DNA from: Cucumis sativus | Taxonomy: Eukaryota; Streptophyta; Magnoliopsida; Cucurbitales; Cucurbitaceae | Direction: 5' to 3' | Length of the DNA stretch: 64,000 nt | NCBI RefSeq assembly: GCF_000004075.3 | Contig: NC_026661.2 | Coordinates: forward strand, 19,930,307-19,994,306 | Shown here: in pieces, positions 23,954 to 35,787 of the stretch | How the letters are laid out: each line of letters starts with the position of its first letter | How positions within the stretch are numbered: the stretch's first letter is position 1 | The notes under the pieces: model-generated | Told to the model about the DNA's origin: nothing | Database searches by the model: none | What the model saw: only the letters and a program-made list of their open reading frames with translations | Position numbers and translations under genes: made by a program

Positions 23954-26900
23954 ATGAGTAATGATGATGAAAGCTCTCTGTCGTATACTCAACCCATTGG
24001 AAGATGGTCGATATTCTGTTTTGGCTTGGGGCATATGCTCAATGACATTACTGCTGCCTGCTGGTTTACTTATCTGCTACTTTTCTTGACGGATATTGGA
24101 TTATCTCCAGGGTATTTATCTCGTAACAAGAACTTGATTTTATTTGCTCACTGAAACTGCTGTATTCTACTTTCTACCTTTGTATTCCACGTATACTATT
24201 GGAAACAAAGTATGTTTAAATTCTCTATTGTTTTTCTATCTCTCTCATCGGCGGACAAGCATTCTCTTTTCAAACATTTAGAATAGAAGTTTTGGGTACT
24301 TTTGATTAGGTTCTTAATATATACATGGAGTTGAAATTAAAATTAAGTTCACTATACTGTACGACATTTTTCTCCCATGTTCATGGAAAATATTCGTTGT
24401 TTTGGACCTTGTGCAGGATTTAATATAGTGGAACTATGCACGAATGGAATGACAAGCTTATGTTAATATAATAAATTCTAGATTTTAAGGTCACTTGCAC
24501 AATACAACCATCTGTGTACATTTTCTTGACATAGGAATGCAATGATTGAATTTTCGCGATGTTGGTAGATTTGACTGGAAAGACGACCACACCCATCAGC
24601 CTTGCTTTGGCTGCTGACCCACTTTCAGGATTGAGAATTTCTAGAAATTAGCATCAGCACTTTAGATTCAATTTTACTCCTTTTTAATTTTGGAGTTAAA
24701 TTGAATTTTTATAATTCCACCACGTTGAGGATTTCTCTTGCTTATTGTGAATTTATCATATCATAAAATTTTTAGGAATGCTGCTACAGTTATGCTTTCG
24801 GGTCAAGTAGCGGATGGAGTAACGACAATTTTTGCTGGTGAACTGGTACATCACTCATAACATATTATATGTGTACTCTTGGTTGGTGCATCATTCAAAA
24901 CTTGGGAGACAGCTATGTTCCATTTCTTACGTGTTTTCCATTTTTGACGTTCCATTTTTTTTTCTAATGTGCTGATCGTGGAGGATTGAGATGGTAGATT
25001 GTTGCAGCTACCATATGGATTTTTAGTTGTTCTGGATGACTGTTACTTCTTGTCTTCCCTTAAAAATTACATTTTGGGGTAAATTACATGGTCCTAAGTT
25101 TATGTTTAGTGTCTATTTGATCAAACAAAATAATTCAGCCCCTGCGGTTTAAAATTAATTCTGAAGGTCCCTAGGGCAGTTGACCTATTGGAAATTCCAC
25201 ATCATGTAAGAAAGTTCTTTGCCATCTCACTTCATAATGGTACATTAGCAAAGGTCCATCACCAATTAACTGCTGTGTCATTTTTCTTTGTTATTAACTA
25301 ACGGTCAACTAATCCTAGGGACCATTTAGAACTATTTTTTGATCTTCAAGGACTAAAATATTGCTTTTAGAACATTATTTATCAAATAGACATTAAACCT
25401 AAACCTCATGGCTCAAAAGTATAATTTACCCTTTATTTTTTATTGGTTCCCTCTACAGCATGTCTTTCATTTGGCTTCTAGGCTCTTCTATTTCAAATAT
25501 TCAAGTTTTGAATATATTGAGGATGATCATCGTTTTTCTATTGATATATTTCTGCTTTTTTACTACTCTGAATCATTCATTTATTTCTATGTAAACCAAG
25601 TAAAATGTTTTGTCCTTTTATTACACAAAGCTTTAATAATTTTAATTTCCTTATTTATATGATAGATAGATCGGTTTGGACATCTCAAAATATGGCATGG
25701 TGCTGGATCTGTGTTGGTCGCAGTTTCATTTTCTTCTGTTTTTGGTGGTTGCCTACCCTGCATATTGTTTTCCAGAAGTTCGTCAACATTGCAAACTGTA
25801 GGCTACAGCTTTTTTGCGGCAATCTTTAATGTTGGTTGGGCTGCCACTCAGGTTTCACATATGTATGACCCTTCTTGATCGGACATTTTCAAATATAATA
25901 CTTTTACTAAGAAAAATGTTGGAGAACACTAGACATCATAGTTGATCACCTTTATTTTCTTGAGTTTATTACATCCTCTGCCTTTGGAAATACAGTCGGC
26001 TGTTCTTAAATATGAAGCTCAATCTTGATTTGGTCTTGGTCACAATTCACTTCGAAAGGTCTTGGTTCTTTCAATCTAGAAGATTTAAAATGAAAATAAA
26101 TCTCAGTTCTGGCATTGGTTGTACGCAGGTCTATGGTTAATTGTATTACATTAAATTCAACTAGTAGAGTGGCATTGGCTAGCTGCCGCAATGCTTTTAA
26201 TATGGTAAGACCCTAACTTCTTATCATTTTGATGTATCTTGTGCATTTCATTGTTTGAGTTTACTTTAGATGTTGAACTGAATTCTTCTTATGTAGATTG
26301 CAAATCTTAGTCTGTATGCAGTGGCTCTGTTAGTGTTCAGTATCATCAAGGCAAAATCACATGCAGATATTGAATATCAGGTACTGTAATTTTGCAAGGT
26401 TTTTATCTTTTAAGAACTTTTTTCAAAATTTTGACGTTCTTTCATTCATACAGTATCGAGTGATAGCATATATTTCAATTTTCATTGGGTGCTGCTTTGT
26501 GGTCATATTTCTAGTGGGGACAAAGGAGCCAAGGTATGCTAAAGAGCTTAATTGATTTTTGTATATTTTTCTCCACAATCTGTTCATGCCCATGTCCATC
26601 TAACATTGCTGTTTGTGGCAAGGAACTTGCCTTTATTTCCGTTGACCTATATTTTTCGTTTTACTTTTTTATGATGAGATGAATTGATTACGTAACTTTG
26701 TTGGTCAGAAAAAACGGTGGTAATCTAACTATTTACTAGTTGTTGACATTGTACTTTAGGTGAACATTTGGTTGAAATAATCACTTTCTTTACTAAGACT
26801 TCCAGCTTTATTTATATGTTGAAAATAATTTTAGTTGACTAAATAACCTTTTGATGCTTGGTGTACATGTAGTTTGAAGGTTGCTGTACAGGGAAATCGG

Positions 26901-29379
26901 GGTTCAAGGATCTCATGGTCATATTGGTTCAAGAAAGTATTATACTATCAAGTTGCTCTTGCTTATGTACTTACGAGACTGATAGTCAATGTTTCGCAGG
27001 TGAGCAGACTATATTTATTCCTTTTCAGTCCTTATATTTTTAAATGAGCAAAAGAGGGAAAAAAACAATTAGGCTTGGTTCACAAATATATATAATGCAC
27101 TTTGGTTATGTCGAATCTTTATGGTTGCTGTTGGTATTTGCAATTGCTTCCATTTTCTATCTCGGGAGATATCGAGTTTACTAAACTCAGAGAATGCTTG
27201 GTGAATGAAAAGCTTATAAATTTAATAATCAACATTCAATTTGAATTTCATCGTTTGTTTTCCTTCCTACTACATTATTGTGTTTTTCCCATACTTGATG
27301 AGTTTAAGGTTAGATTAAGTATATGCACATTAACATGGCTGAAATCTTAATGGGGTGGAGGGAAAGTAGAACTAGAACATATTTCAAACTTACTTAAGAA
27401 TTGTTGGCTAGGTTAAACTAGTGGAAAAAATTCAACATGGCACTCAAATAGAAGGTTTATATTAATATTCAGTCCGATTATATTCAACCAAAAGTGCCAA
27501 AAGTAAATGGATCGAATCATATTGGATATATGAAGCAACTGTTCCTCGAAGGCCTCCAGTTTAAAAGGTTTTTACTAGGTCTGGTGATTTTGCCCCAGAA
27601 ATTTTATATTCACTGTGTTCAAAGTGTGATTTCAGCTTGACTCAAATTTACTTTTTAGTAGCTGCCATTTAGCTGCCATTTCAATTTTGATTTTTGTTTA
27701 GAAATATGTATTTTTATGTTCATTGTTCTGGGATTTGACTACTAATTGCATATTTTAACTATATTTCTTTTTCATTGATCAGGCATTTCTGGCATATTAT
27801 GTTATTAACGATTTGCATATGGCACAGTCGGCCACAGCTTTGGTACACCACTACCTTCATGCCATCAAATTTCTTCTAAATATAAAGTCTTGTACTTTCA
27901 ATGCGAATTATGACACATGTTTTTTTGTTGATTGTTAGGTTCCTGCAATAATCTATGTCTTCAGCTTCATCATATCTGTGGTTCTCCAGGTCCCCTTTAG
28001 ATACTAAGTCTAAATTATTGAATAAAGATTAGTTCCAGCTTCTATATCATCTTGATCATTTAAGTTCGTATTTTAGGAGGTTGTTTGGACCGGCCAACGC
28101 CTGAAGATCTATTATTCTGCTGGAGGCATTATTTGGATGTTTTGTGGTGCAGTGATTCTCATTTTACCTTCAAGCTTGAGTACTTTTATGTACGTCATGT
28201 CCACGTTTATCGGCATAGCAAATGCTTTGATGATGGTATGTCTAAGTTAAGAACCCTTGTGTTTATGCATATCATTTATTGCGGGAGTCTCTTTGGTCCT
28301 TGCGAGGATTTTTCATACCGGGAACAATTTATTTCATTGAGGATCTAGAATGGATTATAAAGGACTTGTTCATGCATACACACACATATATTAAAATTCT
28401 AACTAGTCAAAAGTAGAGTAGTTCCTTTATTCCAACAATCTCAGTAAAAGAAAAGGACGTCTATGAGTTTTTTTATGGCCTGCCCTTCTAATAGTTGCTT
28501 AGGAAGGATTGGTGGGAAGTTTATGAAATACCGTTGGAGATGAATGAAGCATGTAATTTGAATTTGATTTGGAAATGCAACAGTCCTCCCATGTCACTAC
28601 TTGACTGCACCATGGGGCAAGTATTGTTTTGGAGACGGAATAATGGCAACATAGTCAATTAGTAATTTGAGGTAGACTAGTCATAAGACCCTTGGGAAAG
28701 GGAAAGGACTCTGAAGAGTTTGAAGTTGGAAGGACGAGTAAGAGTTCTCAAAATTTTCTTGGTCACTTTGTAATTTTTTCTAGTTTTATTGTGTTAATAT
28801 GATCATCAATTTGTCTCCTATCAAGATCGTTTGTTAGAATCTGTTCTTTTAAGTGGGTCATTGTAAATTGAATGTTGATGTGGACAAAAAAATGTTTCAA
28901 GATTTTATGGGGAAAAATTAGATGGTGCACAAATAATATTTTTGCAACCTTTTAATGATAAATTATTTTAAATTTTTCATGACAGGTGACTGGAGTGAGT
29001 ATGCAAAGTGTTCTAGTTGGTACGGATCTGAATGGTTGTGCATTTGTGTGTGGTTCATTAAGCTTCCTCGACAAAATCTCATGTGGGCTTGCGCTATATT
29101 TTCTGGAGTCATTTCAGAGTGAGTGTTTCTTTGCACAAGCTTTGAACTCAAAACTTTTACGTTCAGTTCCACTCTACTTAATATTCCTTTCCATTTGTAG
29201 GTATTTCTGCATTACATGTTTCCGAAAACACTCCTCTCGATGCCACCTATATTTCAGTTACAAGATATGGTCTCGGACTTGTGCCCGCAGTTTGTGCATT
29301 TCTTGGAGTAGCAGTTACAATCAGCATGAACCTTGGTGCCCCTTATGCCAAGTACTTAACAGAATCTCTACTGGAATAA
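23954..29379 (+). CDS. MFSD12-like major facilitator superfamily transporter
   Basis: Twelve coding exons: 23954-24111, 24776-24845, 25666-25862, 26129-26204, 26297-26380, 26454-26533, 26873-26999, 27783-27842, 27939-27989, 28077-28235, 28986-29118, 29201-29379. They join in phase to 457 aa. The chain has about 12 membrane segments. The opening (RWSIFCFGLGHMLNDITAAC) and the MFS loop (GQVADGVTTIFAGELIDRFG, with the usual Asp and Arg) are typical of the MFSD12/GPH-like group. Mammalian MFSD12 is needed for cysteine import into lysosomes and melanosomes; the plant substrate and membrane are not something I can state. Two exon ends were set by family sequence: VSHM at the end of exon 3 comes from using GTATGA at 25863. 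The start ATG at 23954 gives MSNDDESS. Intron 2 carries an inverted-repeat element. An AT-rich 3'UTR follows. Confidence 0.92.
25077..25431. mobile_element. MITE-like inverted-repeat element in intron 2 of the MFSD12-like gene
   Basis: The left end reads GGGTAAATTACATGGTCCTA and the right end is a near reverse complement, GGGTAAATTATACTTTTGAG read from the other strand. Both ends continue into matching segments (GTCTATTTGAT and GGTCCCTAGG...GTTGACC), so most of the 355 bases can fold back on itself. It has no coding capacity. The same starting block occurs in other spacers in this window (about 7890), as expected of a dispersed non-autonomous element. Confidence 0.65.
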
Positions 29380-31606
29380 TGGTAGGAACGTTAGCCCCCA
29401 AGCAGAAAATCTGTATATAGACCTATCACAATTCACTATTGTCGACATTGATTTCACATCGGAAGAACAACAAAAAACCATCTGCAAAATAACTATGTAC
29501 ATGACAGAAGATCAAGTTGCCGAAACAATTTGATGAAATTCATCGTCAAAGCGATTTCTATACTGATATATAGCACAGGTATCAAACTATTTTCTGCTCA
29601 AAGAATTACACATCCAGTTAGTTTTAGTTGCTCGCTGAAAATGGATGGATCATTATCTGCTCGTCCCCAAGGGATTCTAAGATTAGCTCTGATTCTTGTT
29701 ATTGACTGCCTCGTTTATTTTTTGCTGCCTCTAGTTGTAGAATGTTCATTTCAAGGCAACAATTTCATAAACTATTCTTAAGCCAATCTCTGGTTGGTTT
29801 GTATACTAGAACACTCATGTGGGATTACGATCTTCTCTGTATATTTTTTAGTTTGCTTTATTCCTTTTTCTATGTACTTTTGGATTCGTAATATTGATTT
29901 GATGATCTGATGGGAAAAACTTTGGTAAAGTCAGTGTCTTGTCTAGTCTAGTCTAGTCTACAAGTGGGGTCTTTGAGAATGGAATTTGGTTGTCTTATAA
30001 TAGACAAGGAGAAAGGTTTCAGTAGTTGAAATTCACTTCCAAAGATTTGTTGATGCTGTTTTCAGCCAACTCACTGATCTCTTTCAGATTGACATCTACT
30101 CTTATAATTCAGTCAGGTTGATTAGTCATTGTCAGCTTTATTTGGAAGATATGGGAATATAACCCTTTTCATGTCACTCTGTCAGCAAATAAATGCATCA
30201 CTACTCTCTCTTTCTCTAATGGGGTTTGTTCCCTCTTATGACTGTATCATTTTAAAGCACAATATACACAATTTTCTCTCTTTTTTCTCTTTTTTTGGGA
30301 AAAAAAAATTAATATTAGAGGTTTCTTCCCTACCTTGTGTGAAACTTTTGAGTTGATGCTTAGAAATTTGAATCTTTTTTGTTCGTTTAACTAGTTGAAT
30401 GATTTTGAATACAACTCGTGGATGATGTCTTTGAACATTCAAATTAGTCAAGGATGTCTTCTAACTAGTTTAACAGAAGAACCATGTTTAGCTGTGAAGG
30501 AAATGAAATCAATATTCGAATCAGCCTGTTTAAGAAGGAAACTTTTACTTTTTTTTTTTTAATTTTCTAAATCGTAATGTATGTCCTTGATTTATTTTCT
30601 TGAAACATGTAACTTTTCATTTATAAAAATATATAATAACTTTTCATTTATAAAAAATTCGTATTATTACTATAATAACGTGGAATACATGAAATTATAT
30701 TAAATGGGGTGGAATATATGAAAAACAAAGTATGAAAAACAATTCTTTTACGATAAAGTAAAAAGTAAGTGTGATATTTTTTAATAAAATGAGACATTCT
30801 TTAATAGAATGAGAAATTTTTTATTATAATGTTATTGTAATATAATTAATCACTTACCATATTTATCTAAAATATTTTTATTTTTTTCTATTTTTAATAT
30901 ATTAATATATTAACAAAGTGAATGAACATATTATTAATAATATAGAAAATGAATAAATTGATATTTGAGCTTATATTTGTGTAAAAAATCAATTTAGGAC
31001 ATTTTTTATTTTAAGCTATAGGTTGAAGCACCATTTAAGTTTTAACCCAATTCTCACTCTATGCTTGAAGCACCTTTTAAGTTTTAACCCAATTGTCAAT
31101 GAGTTGGGCTAAATTGTGTATAGGTGATTAACTATTTTACTTGGATTTACGATGCTACCAAACAACTTAAAGAAAAGAGGCTACTGTGTCTTCACAATCA
31201 AAGCATTATTTAATTAATGTACAATCACTTTTGGATATTGGTTTTAAAGAAAATATAATTAATTATCATTATGTATAAGGGAAAAATATCGAAAGTTGAT
31301 TCTTAAAAAGAGAATGATAGTGCAAATGATAGATCTATAATTTTTTTTAATGATTGACCATCTCTATAGACCATATTGATATTTATATGTAATAATGATC
31401 GGAAATACAACATAGTTTTAAATATTTATACAACATAGATACACACACACATATATACCCTTTCATATACAATCTCTTATGAGAAATTTAATCCTCTTTT
31501 TCTATGAAGTATTGAAATTAAACAACAAAGAAAACAAATACTCCATTTTCACCAACCTCTGCAAAATGATGAAGTTTTTAATGGATATTTTTCCTTTCAA
31601 CGTGAA
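29380..31606. other. 3' region of the MFSD12-like gene and AT-rich spacer
   Basis: 29380-30300 is moderately GC-rich and is probably 3'UTR and flank. Four TAGTC units stand at about 29940-29960. A 30-base block (TTGAAGCACC...AACCCAATT) is repeated at 31023-31052 and 31065-31094. A dispersed TATCA/TGATAG-type repeat lies at about 31320-31400. I see no gene. Confidence 0.5.
31023..31094. repeat. Two-copy direct repeat, 42-bp period
   Basis: Two nearly identical 30-base copies begin TTGAAGCACC and end AACCCAATT, at 31023-31052 and 31065-31094, separated by 12 bases. They differ at one position. Confidence 0.85.
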
Positions 31607-32041
31607 TTACAGAAAAGACTTTTTTCTAATTGGTTTCTTCATCAGCTGGTGTTGATGATGATCACCACCACCTTTGATCAAATTTCTCAAAAATTTCCCA
31701 ACTACTTTTTTCAGCTTCACTCCTTGTAATCCATCTTGATGTTGTTTCTTCACAATTTGAAGATTGTTGATCTCTTCTTTACTAAAGTGTTGGCCAAGCG
31801 AGTTCCTTTCTCGGTTGCCCTCGTCCGACCTTATTTCTGCCTTCCCTTCGCCACTGATGAGTTGTTTTAAGCTTTTATGGTCGTTGTTGATCTCGGATTG
31901 ATCTCCTTTACCAATGATAATAAGATCGTCATCGTTTGTTGGGAGAATCTGAAGCTCATCTTGGATTTTGGCTGGCTTTCTAGTTCTCTTTGACATGGAG
32001 ATATCATAATGTTGTTTATGAGATATGCTCTCACTCCCCAT
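31607..32041 (-). CDS. Unrecognised basic hydrophilic protein
   Basis: Single exon, 144 aa from ATG at 32041 (MGSESISHKQ). I chose this start because a TATA box lies 46-60 bases upstream, inside the frame extension that would begin at 32155; that extension would be promoter. There is no signal peptide or membrane segment. Residues about 16-25 are basic (SKRTRKPAK), a mixed acidic stretch follows (NDDDLIIIGKGDQSE), and the C-terminus is strongly basic: KLKKVVGKFLRNLIKGG could form an amphipathic helix, then a His-rich piece and KKPIRKKSFL. I do not recognise the family. Composition and length fit a small nuclear or membrane-associated regulator, but no function is assigned. Confidence 0.6.
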   Translation of the reverse strand: MGSESISHKQHYDISMSKRTRKPAKIQDELQILPTNDDDLIIIGKGDQSEINNDHKSLKQLISGEGKAEIRSDEGNRERNSLGQHFSKEEINNLQIVKKQHQDGLQGVKLKKVVGKFLRNLIKGGGDHHQHQLMKKPIRKKSFL

Positions 32042-32086
32042 TTGCTTCACAAAATGGAAAGGCCATTGGCCATGTGTTACATGCTC

Positions 32087-32108
32087 TTTTATATATATAT
32101 ACATATAT
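32087..32108 (-). promoter_or_regulatory. TATA box of the unrecognised 144-aa protein gene
   Basis: On the minus strand a long alternating TA run ends in TATATATAAAAG about 46 bases before the ATG at 32041. This fits a short leader and argues for that start codon. Confidence 0.5.
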
Positions 32109-35100
32109 CTTATGAAAGGGATCGAGGGAAAATAATTGTGAAGATTGCTTAGCAAACAATGAAGGTGGTAGCTTTAGAGGCATTTCAAAAAGGTGGAAAG
32201 TCTTTTTTTAAATTTAGATTGATTTTTTTCCTTTACAGGTGAGAGAAAAATGGTCACAAATCAGCTGCATAAAGGAAAAAGGCTTGTGGGTTGGTGTTGT
32301 TTTTTAAGTATTACCAAACTTCTCTTTTCGTTCAAATGAATTGAGTAATGTTGTTGCCATTAATTTGCTTGGTCCAATCATGGTATGTGCTCAATTCCTT
32401 CTTCAATTTGGTTTTCTTGGGCTCTTTTGCTCATTATTCGGTAATTTTGTGTTTTAAAGTTAAAAGTTACAAATTCTACTTCCTTACCTTTATGCATAAA
32501 TTTTCATATTTTATTATCAAAACGAGTCATTTTTGCGTTTCAAAAAACTTACGAGTCCGTCTTAACTAAACCATTATACAAAGATGTGTTTCAGTAGCCT
32601 ACAAAGAACTTTGATCTTGATAAAGCTAAAATAAATTGTGGTGACACACTATCAATATTGACTAAGTCATTGAAACCGAACGTCTTTGTCCATACTTATA
32701 AAACAAGTCTAAAAACAATAATTTAAAATTTAAGATAAAATTAATGAGCGCAAAATTTTAAAACATAAACCTATAAACAAAATTATTACCACAGGAAACC
32801 TTTCGTTATTAATGGATATGTGAAAGAAAAAAAGATAGTCCAAATCAAAATAGGTTTATAGAAGTGTAAGTTTTGATTGCAATATTAGTTTAATCCATAG
32901 GTTTACGATTTGTAAAACAATTAATTTGTGAAGGAAGGTGTAAAAGACAATGATCAATTGAATGAAGTGTATAAGTCTATGGTGTAGAAGAAGAGAGGGT
33001 TCTAAAAATAAAAGAATTAGATCACTTGAGTAGGAGTTCGCACATATTCTACTTTACTTTCTTTCTATGAAGTACGTAAGAATGTGGACTTTTCATCTGA
33101 GAAGTATGAAGAAAAATAATTTCAAAGGTTGTAGGAATGGGTTTAGGAATGTTTTCTTTATAGATAGATCAAAATGGAAGGTCCAAAATGAAATCTAACC
33201 TACATTTTGAATGCAAAATTTTTTTTTTTTTTTTGACATTCTACCTGCTTCATTTCCCATTGCCTAAAGGACCAACAAATCATGCACTCCTACTCCTTGC
33301 TCTCCTTCTTCGTCTTTCATCGTCACTTCAAGTCTCAAACATTTCTTCTTCTTCCTCCTCTTTCGCTGAATTGGGTGTACCCTTTCTCTTGCTCCTCAAT
33401 CACTCTCGTTTTCCTTACCCATTCTTACTTTTGCCTCTCTCCTATGTTTAGGCAATGACAAACCCCAACCTTCCTTGATAACCATGTTCAAGTCTTTTGG
33501 GTAGCCAACCCAAATTTCTACGTTGGTCCAAAAAACTTCCTTAGCCCAACCCCAACTTGTGTGTAAAACCTCTAGCAATCACACTTAGTTCGCTTGGTCC
33601 GACTAGTCATTTCAAATTTAAAACTTTTAGAGGGTGGATCATTTTCATTTGGGCTTCATCCATTTTGAACTATTTTAAAATAAAAACAAAAACATTCTTA
33701 TAACAATTATATTTAAAGTATACAAGATTTACATACACCTCTCATGTGTTAATAATAGTATATAAGTGATAGGCCATATAATTAGTAGAAGTCTATCAAT
33801 GATAGATTTTTTTTGTATTTTAATTCTTTTAAAATAGTGGTATACACTTCATTGCTATTTCTAAAAAATATTGTCAAATACTCTTATAAATATAAGTTGT
33901 GAGCTACTTAAGTATATAACAGAGAACACTCGTACTCGTGTAACTCATAATGATCACACAAACAAATATATATTTTGAAAAGAAATACCACGTAGTAAAT
34001 TGTGGATGAAAATAAAATTAAAGTGAACAAGAAAAGTAAAAATCAAAATACACAAAAAGTATTCATAGTATATAATTATATGTATAAAAGGATGGTTTTG
34101 TAGTTTGGTGAGTGACAAGACATTCCGATGAGAGTAGCCTACAAGTAATATATGATGTTGAATAATGAGATGTGTAAAAACAAAGTAGGTTAGTGTGTGA
34201 TTTATCATTTATGTATACTTCCTAATTGCTATCAAACAACTTATGTATACCAACTTCCTAATAACATGGCCTTTCTTTCTACCCTTTTGAGTTACTTGGA
34301 TTGTCTATTAATTTTATTGAGCAGTCACATAAACGAGCGTGAAAAATTCAAAAGGAAAAGAAGAAGATAACATATTACATTAATAAATCACAAAAGAAGG
34401 AAAAGAAAACAAGAAGTCAATTTTGAAATATCATCATGTGTGCATACAAGGAGTCAATTTTGAAATATCATATCACGATGATATAAACAAAACGTTATAA
34501 ACTCTATAGTTTAAGAAGTAGGTTATATTTCATTTGAGGATATAACATGTATATAAAGAAAAAAGAATGAAAAAAAAAAGAGTTGAATGTTGTTGAGGAT
34601 GCTGCTCAATGCAAAACTTAAAATACCTACAAGCATGTCCAAACCCAAAGGATATTGGAAACAACATATGGAAGCACACATCCCAAAATAAAAATTAAGT
34701 GCTTGTTAATTTGGATCATCAATAACGAAACATCACCAACACCACTGTCATCACACATAACCGAAAACGTATGTACATATTTATAAATTATAGCCTCGTT
34801 TGATCATCCAAAATGGAAAAGTAAGTAATCTCCAAAGAAAATACATGACCATGCTCGTGTAAATACTTAGTTTAATAAACTATCATAGAACTAACTTAAA
34901 CATAACATAGCAGTGTAAAAAAACTCGTGCAACGCTAGTGTAAGAGTCTTTACATTGGTCAACTAAAAGCATAGCAGGACTGGATGGAGCAAAAGTAGGT
35001 AAGAATTCTAAACTACTAAACAGTCACAATGAAGCCAATTCAAACATTAACAAGAAAGAATATAATAGAAGTTTATTTATATATATATATATATAAAAGG

Positions 35101-35787
35101 TAATATTGTAAGTGTCAGAAAATGAAGCAATTAGAGTTGAGTAAAAGAGAACATTGGTAAATGGGTTGAGTTTGGAATTTAAAATATAAATGTACATACA
35201 CAGATGCATATATATAGATATAAGTGTATTTGTTTTTGAAGTGATGGATGATGGGGCATTGCTCTCGGCTACCGAGCTCTCTCTGTTTCTGTTCCTCCTT
35301 TTTTAACCTTGTAAATCTCAAGGCTCATCCCTTCCTTCTCCTTTCGACACGTCTCCCTCTCTCCTTCTCTTCTGTCTTCATCACTCTAATATTTCTACTC
35401 TCTAACTTTCACCCATGCTTCTACATATGTGTATATATTTAATTTAGCTTAACTGTAGTAATAAAATGAATTATTATTAGTGGAGGTTGGACTCTTCATT
35501 TCAACTTAATCTTGGCAGCTGCTACTTCCTACTTAGTGAGGTGAGAGCAAGGAAGAGAGGTTTATCTTTGTAGAGAAATACTAGAGTGCTTCAAATCCTT
35601 GGCTTTCTTGGAAGCTCTTTGTCTTTACCCAAGCGACTAAATTTAATATTTAGTAGCAATAAAATTGAACAAATGAAATGATGTTTTAACGATTTTTTCT
35701 TCATAAAGAAGAGTTACATATGGAGGAGCTGTAAGAAGTTTTTTATCCACTTTCTCTCTTTTTCTAAAGCTTTTTCACACAGCAACG
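32109..35787. other. Spacer upstream of the DUF936 gene
   Basis: Mostly AT-rich. A GC-richer, pyrimidine-rich island at 33240-33600 holds frames on both strands that I cannot assign. A TATCA/TGATAG repeat is at 33765-33830. A 22-base block (AGTCAATTTTGAAATATCAT) is repeated at about 34414 and 34451. The segment 35230-35640 is CT-rich and could hold a leader exon of the DUF936 gene, but I cannot define its ends. Confidence 0.5.

Noticed and set aside
33188-33451. 87-aa Leu/Ser-rich plus-strand frame
   Set aside because: Starts next to a poly-T run and consists of pyrimidine-rich DNA that codes Leu/Ser/Phe in any frame; not supportable as a gene.
35240-35340. Possible microRNA precursor around GCTCTCGGCTACCGAGCTC
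   Set aside because: The pairing is a short local palindrome, and no known plant miRNA sequence was recognised in the window.
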